Below, one piece after another: positions 60,785-64,000 of a DNA stretch of 64,000 nt. Position numbers and translations under genes: made by a program. The notes beneath the pieces are model-generated. The model was not told where the DNA came from. It searched no databases and saw only the letters and a program-made list of their open reading frames with translations. This DNA is from Persicitalea sp038235275 (GTDB lineage: Bacteria > Bacteroidota > Bacteroidia > Cytophagales > Spirosomataceae): contig JBBSUC010000008.1 in assembly GCA_038235275.1 (NCBI GenBank), forward strand, positions 70,160 to 134,159, read 5' to 3'. Each line of letters opens with the position of its first letter. Within the stretch, counting starts at the first letter, position 1.

Positions 60785-62092
60785 ATGCGATTCAAACTCT
60801 CCCTCCTCTTCCTCCTAAGTAGCTACCTCCCCCTCGCCGCCCAAACCAAACTCACTAATAACATTCCCAACCAAAACCTGGTGGTCGCCAAAAGTCCCGA
60901 GGCCGTGGGTATGTCGCCCGAACGGGTGCAGCGGCTGGACAACCTTCTCAAAGGCTACGTGACCGACCACAAATTACCCGGACTGGTGGCAATTCTGGTC
61001 CGCAATGGACAAATTGTGTACCATCAGGCCTACGGACTGGCCGATGTCGCCACGCAGCGGCCCATGAAAACGGACGATATTTTTCGCATTGCTTCCATGT
61101 CGAAGGCCATTACGGCCACGGCGGTGATGATGCTGTACGAAGAAGGCAAATTCAGCCTGGACGATCCGATTTCTAAATTCATCCCGGAGTTCAAAAATCC
61201 GACGGTCTTGAAGTCTTTCCGTTTCAGCGACAGTACCTACACCACCGAACCCGCCAAATCTGAAATCACGATCCGACAATTGATGAGCCACACCTCGGGC
61301 CTGGGCTACGGCATGATCGACGGCGATGAGCGTTTCAAAGCCCTCTACCAAAAAGCCGGGATTACGGATCTTTTCACGACCCAGCCGATCAGCATCGGCG
61401 AAAGCGTCAAAAAACTCGCCCGACTACCGCTGCATTTTAATCCGGGTGAAAAGTACTCCTACTCCGAAGGGCTGGACGTGATGGGGTACTTCATAGAAAT
61501 CATATCGGGGATGCCCTTTGACGAATATCTGCGGACGCACATCTTCGAGCCGCTGGGCCTGAAAGACACCTACTTTTATTTACCGGAAAACAAAAGCAGT
61601 CGCCTCGTCACGATTCACCGCCCGAAGAACGGCAGTTGGGAAGCTTTCCCCACTACTTTTTACGATCCCGATTATCCCCGCAAGGGCGCGAAACAGTTTT
61701 TCTCCGGCGGCGCGGGCCTGTCGTCCACCGCCAAGGACTACGCCACGTTCCTGCAAATGCTCCTCAACGGCGGGGCCTATAATGGCAAGCGCTTCCTCAG
61801 CCGCGTGAACACGGAACTCCTCACGGTTTCCAACCAAACGGGCGACAAGTTCAACGGCGAAGACGGCCCGATGTATTTCAGCCTGGGTTTCAGCGTCGTC
61901 AACTCCATCGGCCACGACCGCGGCCTGGGCAGCGTCGGGAAGTACAACTGGGGCGGGTACTTCAACACCAACTACTTCGCCGACCCCCAGGAAAAAATCG
62001 TGGCCGTGCTGATGAAGCAAACGCAGAATCTTTCAGGGGATAATAGCGAGGCGGCTTTTATTAGGATGATTTATCAGGCATTGGATGATTAG
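60785..62092 (+). CDS. Serine hydrolase, beta-lactamase class C family, exported
   Basis: Penicillin-binding-protein-like hydrolase, probably an esterase or peptidase. The 435 residues begin with a signal peptide (KLSLLFLLSSYLPLAAQ) and contain the SxxK motif IFRIASMSKAITATAVM with Ser104 and Lys107, LMSHTSGLGYGM, KYSYSEGLDVMGYFIE (YSE in place of YxN) and a C-terminal GGYFNTNYFADPQEKIVAVL. The Glu at the YxN position makes it atypical for a true beta-lactamase. Single-gene unit divergent from the aminotransferase. Confidence 0.9.
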   Translation: MRFKLSLLFLLSSYLPLAAQTKLTNNIPNQNLVVAKSPEAVGMSPERVQRLDNLLKGYVTDHKLPGLVAILVRNGQIVYHQAYGLADVATQRPMKTDDIFRIASMSKAITATAVMMLYEEGKFSLDDPISKFIPEFKNPTVLKSFRFSDSTYTTEPAKSEITIRQLMSHTSGLGYGMIDGDERFKALYQKAGITDLFTTQPISIGESVKKLARLPLHFNPGEKYSYSEGLDVMGYFIEIISGMPFDEYLRTHIFEPLGLKDTYFYLPENKSSRLVTIHRPKNGSWEAFPTTFYDPDYPRKGAKQFFSGGAGLSSTAKDYATFLQMLLNGGAYNGKRFLSRVNTELLTVSNQTGDKFNGEDGPMYFSLGFSVVNSIGHDRGLGSVGKYNWGGYFNTNYFADPQEKIVAVLMKQTQNLSGDNSEAAFIRMIYQALDD

Positions 62093-62110
62093 TGGGATTT
62101 GCTATCTTTG
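62081..62110 (+). promoter_or_regulatory. Promoter of the UPF0175 gene (-33 TTG, -7 TATCTTTG)
   Basis: TTG at 62081-62083 and TATCTTTG at 62103-62110 are 19 nt apart, a full Bacteroidota consensus match. It overlaps the end of the serine hydrolase gene and predicts a start near 62117, 37 nt before the ATG. Confidence 0.65.
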
Positions 62111-62153
62111 GAAAAGGTTTTCATAGAATCTGGCTGGATATTAAGAAGGGCTT

Positions 62154-62414
62154 ATGGACTTACTCATTAAAGAGGAAACGCTAAGAAAGGTTGAACTCTC
62201 CGCCGAAGAGCTACTGATTGAAATGGCGGTTCATCTGTACGACATCGAGCGCCTTTCAATGGGTCAGGCCCGGAACTTGGCGCAATTGGACCAATTGTCT
62301 TTTCAAAAAGAGTTGGCCAAGCGGAACGTATATATCAAGTACGATGTGGAAGATCTTCACACTGACTTAGAGAATCTTAAAGAATTTAACAGGAGAAAAG
62401 CCAGTTGTGCGTAG
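62154..62414 (+). CDS. UPF0175 family small protein (antitoxin-like)
   Basis: Small helical protein of unknown function; UPF0175 proteins often accompany PIN-like (DUF3368) toxins. The 86-residue chain contains LSAEELLIEMAVHLYDIERL, SMGQARNLAQLDQLSFQKEL and KRNVYIKYDVEDLHTDLENL, the family's full pattern, ending in a basic tail. No PIN-domain gene follows within the 220-bp gap, so it may be an orphan. Its last codons lie in the hairpin at 62407-62437. Confidence 0.83.
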   Translation: MDLLIKEETLRKVELSAEELLIEMAVHLYDIERLSMGQARNLAQLDQLSFQKELAKRNVYIKYDVEDLHTDLENLKEFNRRKASCA

Positions 62415-62437
62415 TCTTCCGAAGGGAGACTGCGCAC
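62407..62437 (+). terminator. Hairpin at the end of the UPF0175 gene
   Basis: GTGCGTAGTCT (62407-62417) pairs with AGACTGCGCAC (62427-62437) with one G-T pair around a 9-nt loop. It includes the stop codon (62412-62414). Only a weak T content follows, so termination is uncertain. Confidence 0.5.
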
Positions 62438-62634
62438 TAAAATTAGTTGGCAGTCTGTGACTGCCGCCGAATCTAATCCTGGAAAAAGTTTCGAATGGGT
62501 TGATTAAAGAGAAGGGCATACTTGTAAACCGGGCGACGTATGCCGTTACAAACGGCCTACTTATCTTCAGTACGCAGTGTTCATAAAGAACACAACCTAC
62601 AACAGGGATAAAACTTTACACAACGACAAATAAT

Positions 62635-63930
62635 ATGGGACTCTTCAATTTTTTGAAAAGAAAAGAATTTGAAATAATCAAAAATCTTCAAGAGCAACTT
62701 GATAAGTATACTCCTATTATTAATGTTCAAGATGAACTAGATAGGAAGAATTATGAATTAACTGAAAAAGAAATTGAAATCCGGAGTTTAATAGCTACCA
62801 AAGAGTTAGAGTTAAATCAAATAATTAACTATAAGAATGATGCACTGAGTAATATTCAAATTAAAATCGATCAGTTGAATAATGATTATCAATCCGCACA
62901 TGGTATTTATTCAAATCTACGCAAGGATATAAGTATATTTGAGCCAAAACTAGATTTAATTGAGTATGGAATTTATGAGCCAATTTACGATTTTGAGAAA
63001 TCTGAGCGATATCGAATCGAACAAAAAAGTATAATTGATCAACAAAAATTCATGGTACAAGTAGAGTCTGCGGCCACTTGTAGTACAAGGTGGACAATTG
63101 ATGGTAGCGAATCAAGAGGGAAAGCATCCACAAATCGCTTTATCAAATTAATACTTCGTGCATTCAACGGTGAATGTAATGCCCTGATAGGGAAAGTAAA
63201 GTGGAATAATATCAACCTAATATTGGAGCGAGTTCGAAAATCGTACGACACTTTAAATAAACTAGGAAAAAGTAGTCAGGTTAATTTATCTAACGAATAT
63301 TTGGAATTAAAAATAAAAGAAATAGTTCTTGAATATAAATACCAAGTTAAGAGACAAAATGAAAAAGAAGAAATGCGTGCGATTCAAGAAGAATTGAGAG
63401 AGGAAGAGAAGGCAAAAAGGGATTTTGAAAGAGCGCAAAGAGAAGCGGAAAAAGAGGAGCTCGATTTTCAAAAGGCTTTATTGAAAGCACGAAAAGAAGT
63501 TGAAAATGCAACTGGAGAACTTCAAGAACAACTAAATTCAAAAATTATTAGCTTGGAACAAGAGCTACTTTTGGTACAAGAAAAAAAGGAGCGTGCATTA
63601 TCAATGGCACAGCAAACTAAAAGAGGTCATGTTTACATAATTTCTAATATAGGTTCTTTCGGAGAAAACGTTTATAAGATTGGAATGACTAGGAGATTGG
63701 AACCCTCAGACCGAGTTCGAGAATTAGGTGACGCATCGGTTCCATTTAAATTTGATACTCACGCAATGATTTACTCTGATGAAGCTAGAACATTGGAGTA
63801 TGAATTACACAAAGCTTTCTCAGACAAGAAAGTAAATATGCTAAACTATCGAAAGGAATTGGTGGATTCAAGTGATAAATGCAACACCCTCTTCATTTCT
63901 GAGTGCGTCGTTGAAAACTTCCTCGGGTGA
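62635..63930 (+). CDS. DUF4041/GIY-YIG (Mug113-type) protein, 3' end replaced by an IS30 insertion
   Basis: Probable nuclease-like protein often found in phage- or defence-linked loci. Residues 1-~75 and ~235-330 are coiled coils, the middle (~80-235, GIYEPIYDFEKSERYRIEQK) is the DUF4041 domain, and ~328-405 is a GIY-YIG domain (RGHVYIISNIGSFGENVYKI, then MTRRLEPSDRVRELGDA and EYELHKAFSDKKVNMLNYRK). Relatives continue with FF and a final helix; here the chain switches after NYRKE to LVDSSDKCNTLFISECVV, which is sequence of the IS30 end. Thus about the last 20 residues are lost and replaced by 25 unrelated ones. The gene is AT-rich compared with its neighbours, suggesting transfer. Confidence 0.85.
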   Translation: MGLFNFLKRKEFEIIKNLQEQLDKYTPIINVQDELDRKNYELTEKEIEIRSLIATKELELNQIINYKNDALSNIQIKIDQLNNDYQSAHGIYSNLRKDISIFEPKLDLIEYGIYEPIYDFEKSERYRIEQKSIIDQQKFMVQVESAATCSTRWTIDGSESRGKASTNRFIKLILRAFNGECNALIGKVKWNNINLILERVRKSYDTLNKLGKSSQVNLSNEYLELKIKEIVLEYKYQVKRQNEKEEMRAIQEELREEEKAKRDFERAQREAEKEELDFQKALLKARKEVENATGELQEQLNSKIISLEQELLLVQEKKERALSMAQQTKRGHVYIISNIGSFGENVYKIGMTRRLEPSDRVRELGDASVPFKFDTHAMIYSDEARTLEYELHKAFSDKKVNMLNYRKELVDSSDKCNTLFISECVVENFLG

Positions 63931-64000
63931 TCGGTACCCGAATCTCTTCCTGGGTCTTTGGTTTAAGGTCTGTACAACTTCATCTACTTTCTGCTGGGTG
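63861..64000 (-). mobile_element. IS30-family insertion sequence, one end (continues beyond the window)
   Basis: The predicted outer end starts near 63861 with GGTGGATTCAAGTGATAAAT, just where the host reading frame loses family similarity. This includes the transposase C-terminus. The opposite end and any target duplication lie outside the window, so the exact boundary is inferred. Confidence 0.7.
63868..64000 (-). CDS. IS30-family transposase, C-terminal fragment (cut by window edge)
   Basis: Translated from 63999 leftward, the minus strand reads TQQKVDEVVQTLNQRPRKRF, then GYRSPEEVFNDALRNEEG and VAFIT before a TGA at 63868-63870. The block LNQRPRKRFGYRSPEEVF is the hallmark C-terminus of IS30-type DDE transposases. 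About 43 residues are visible; the rest of the gene, including the DDE core, is outside the window. It would be overlooked by a simple ORF scan because it lacks a start here. Confidence 0.85.
   Translation of the reverse strand, partial: TQQKVDEVVQTLNQRPRKRFGYRSPEEVFNDALRNEEGVAFIT

Noticed and set aside
1..64000. tRNA, rRNA, riboswitch or CRISPR content
   Set aside because: No cloverleaf with a TψC arm, no rRNA stretch, no known riboswitch core and no regularly spaced direct repeats were recognised by eye.

Overview
The window is a stretch of chromosome from a Bacteroidota bacterium, most likely order Cytophagales (Spirosomaceae-like; this placement is inference). Supporting signs are the parA-parB-DUF5683-dapB-lepB block, RNase H with a viroplasmin-type N-terminus, a 12-strand-type putative porin, a TonB-dependent receptor with a carboxypeptidase-regulatory N-domain, Gfo/Idh and sugar-isomerase proteins with export signals, and Bacteroidota-style promoters (TTG - 19/20 nt - TAnnTTTG). 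Base composition is near 50% GC except for two AT-rich patches (about 22.8-24.4 kb and 62.6-63.9 kb). No tRNA, rRNA or CRISPR array was seen.

Layout. 1-7.8 kb: 3' end of proS, an FKBP isomerase, then a leftward run of AlbA_2 protein, dprA, lepB, dapB, DUF5683, parB and parA. 7.9-16.6 kb: radical SAM/SPASM protein, FAD oxidoreductase, alanine dehydrogenase, a DEAD-box helicase behind a long structured leader, a copper-monooxygenase-like lipoprotein and a methyltransferase. 16.6-22.8 kb: apaG, ung, an Xre/RES toxin-antitoxin pair with a palindromic operator, a Dabb protein, a zinc-phospholipase/S1-P1-like protein, a sugar isomerase and an RlmI-like methyltransferase. 22.8-24.4 kb: an AT-rich pair of PepSY-type membrane proteins. 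24.5-35 kb: a PPOX-fold protein, an exported Gfo/Idh oxidoreductase, an AddB-like nuclease, a putative porin, lpxK, menC and hemF. 35.3-45 kb: a beta-propeller lipoprotein, DUF417 protein, then a type I secretion-like set (ABC protein, HlyD adaptor, TolC) followed by a TonB-dependent receptor. 45-62 kb: xerD, aroQ, a leftward sugar-acid catabolic cluster (lactonase-type amidohydrolase, SDR, UxaA, UxaB, mutarotase) facing a sulfatase, then GT2, trmN6, rnhA, pepT, a MazG-like enzyme, marC, an NrtR-like regulator, an aminotransferase and a serine hydrolase. 62.1-64 kb: a UPF0175 protein and a DUF4041/GIY-YIG protein whose 3' end is cut by an IS30-family element running off the window.

Points that stand out: (1) the ABC protein of the secretion operon has non-consensus residues in Walker A, signature, Walker B and H-loop; (2) the DEAD-box mRNA leader of about 320 nt folds into several strong hairpins; (3) many intergenic gaps contain inverted repeats built of short iterated words, different at each locus, two of them sharing the same word; (4) the IS30 insertion junction can be placed almost to the base from the loss of the expected GIY-YIG C-terminus.
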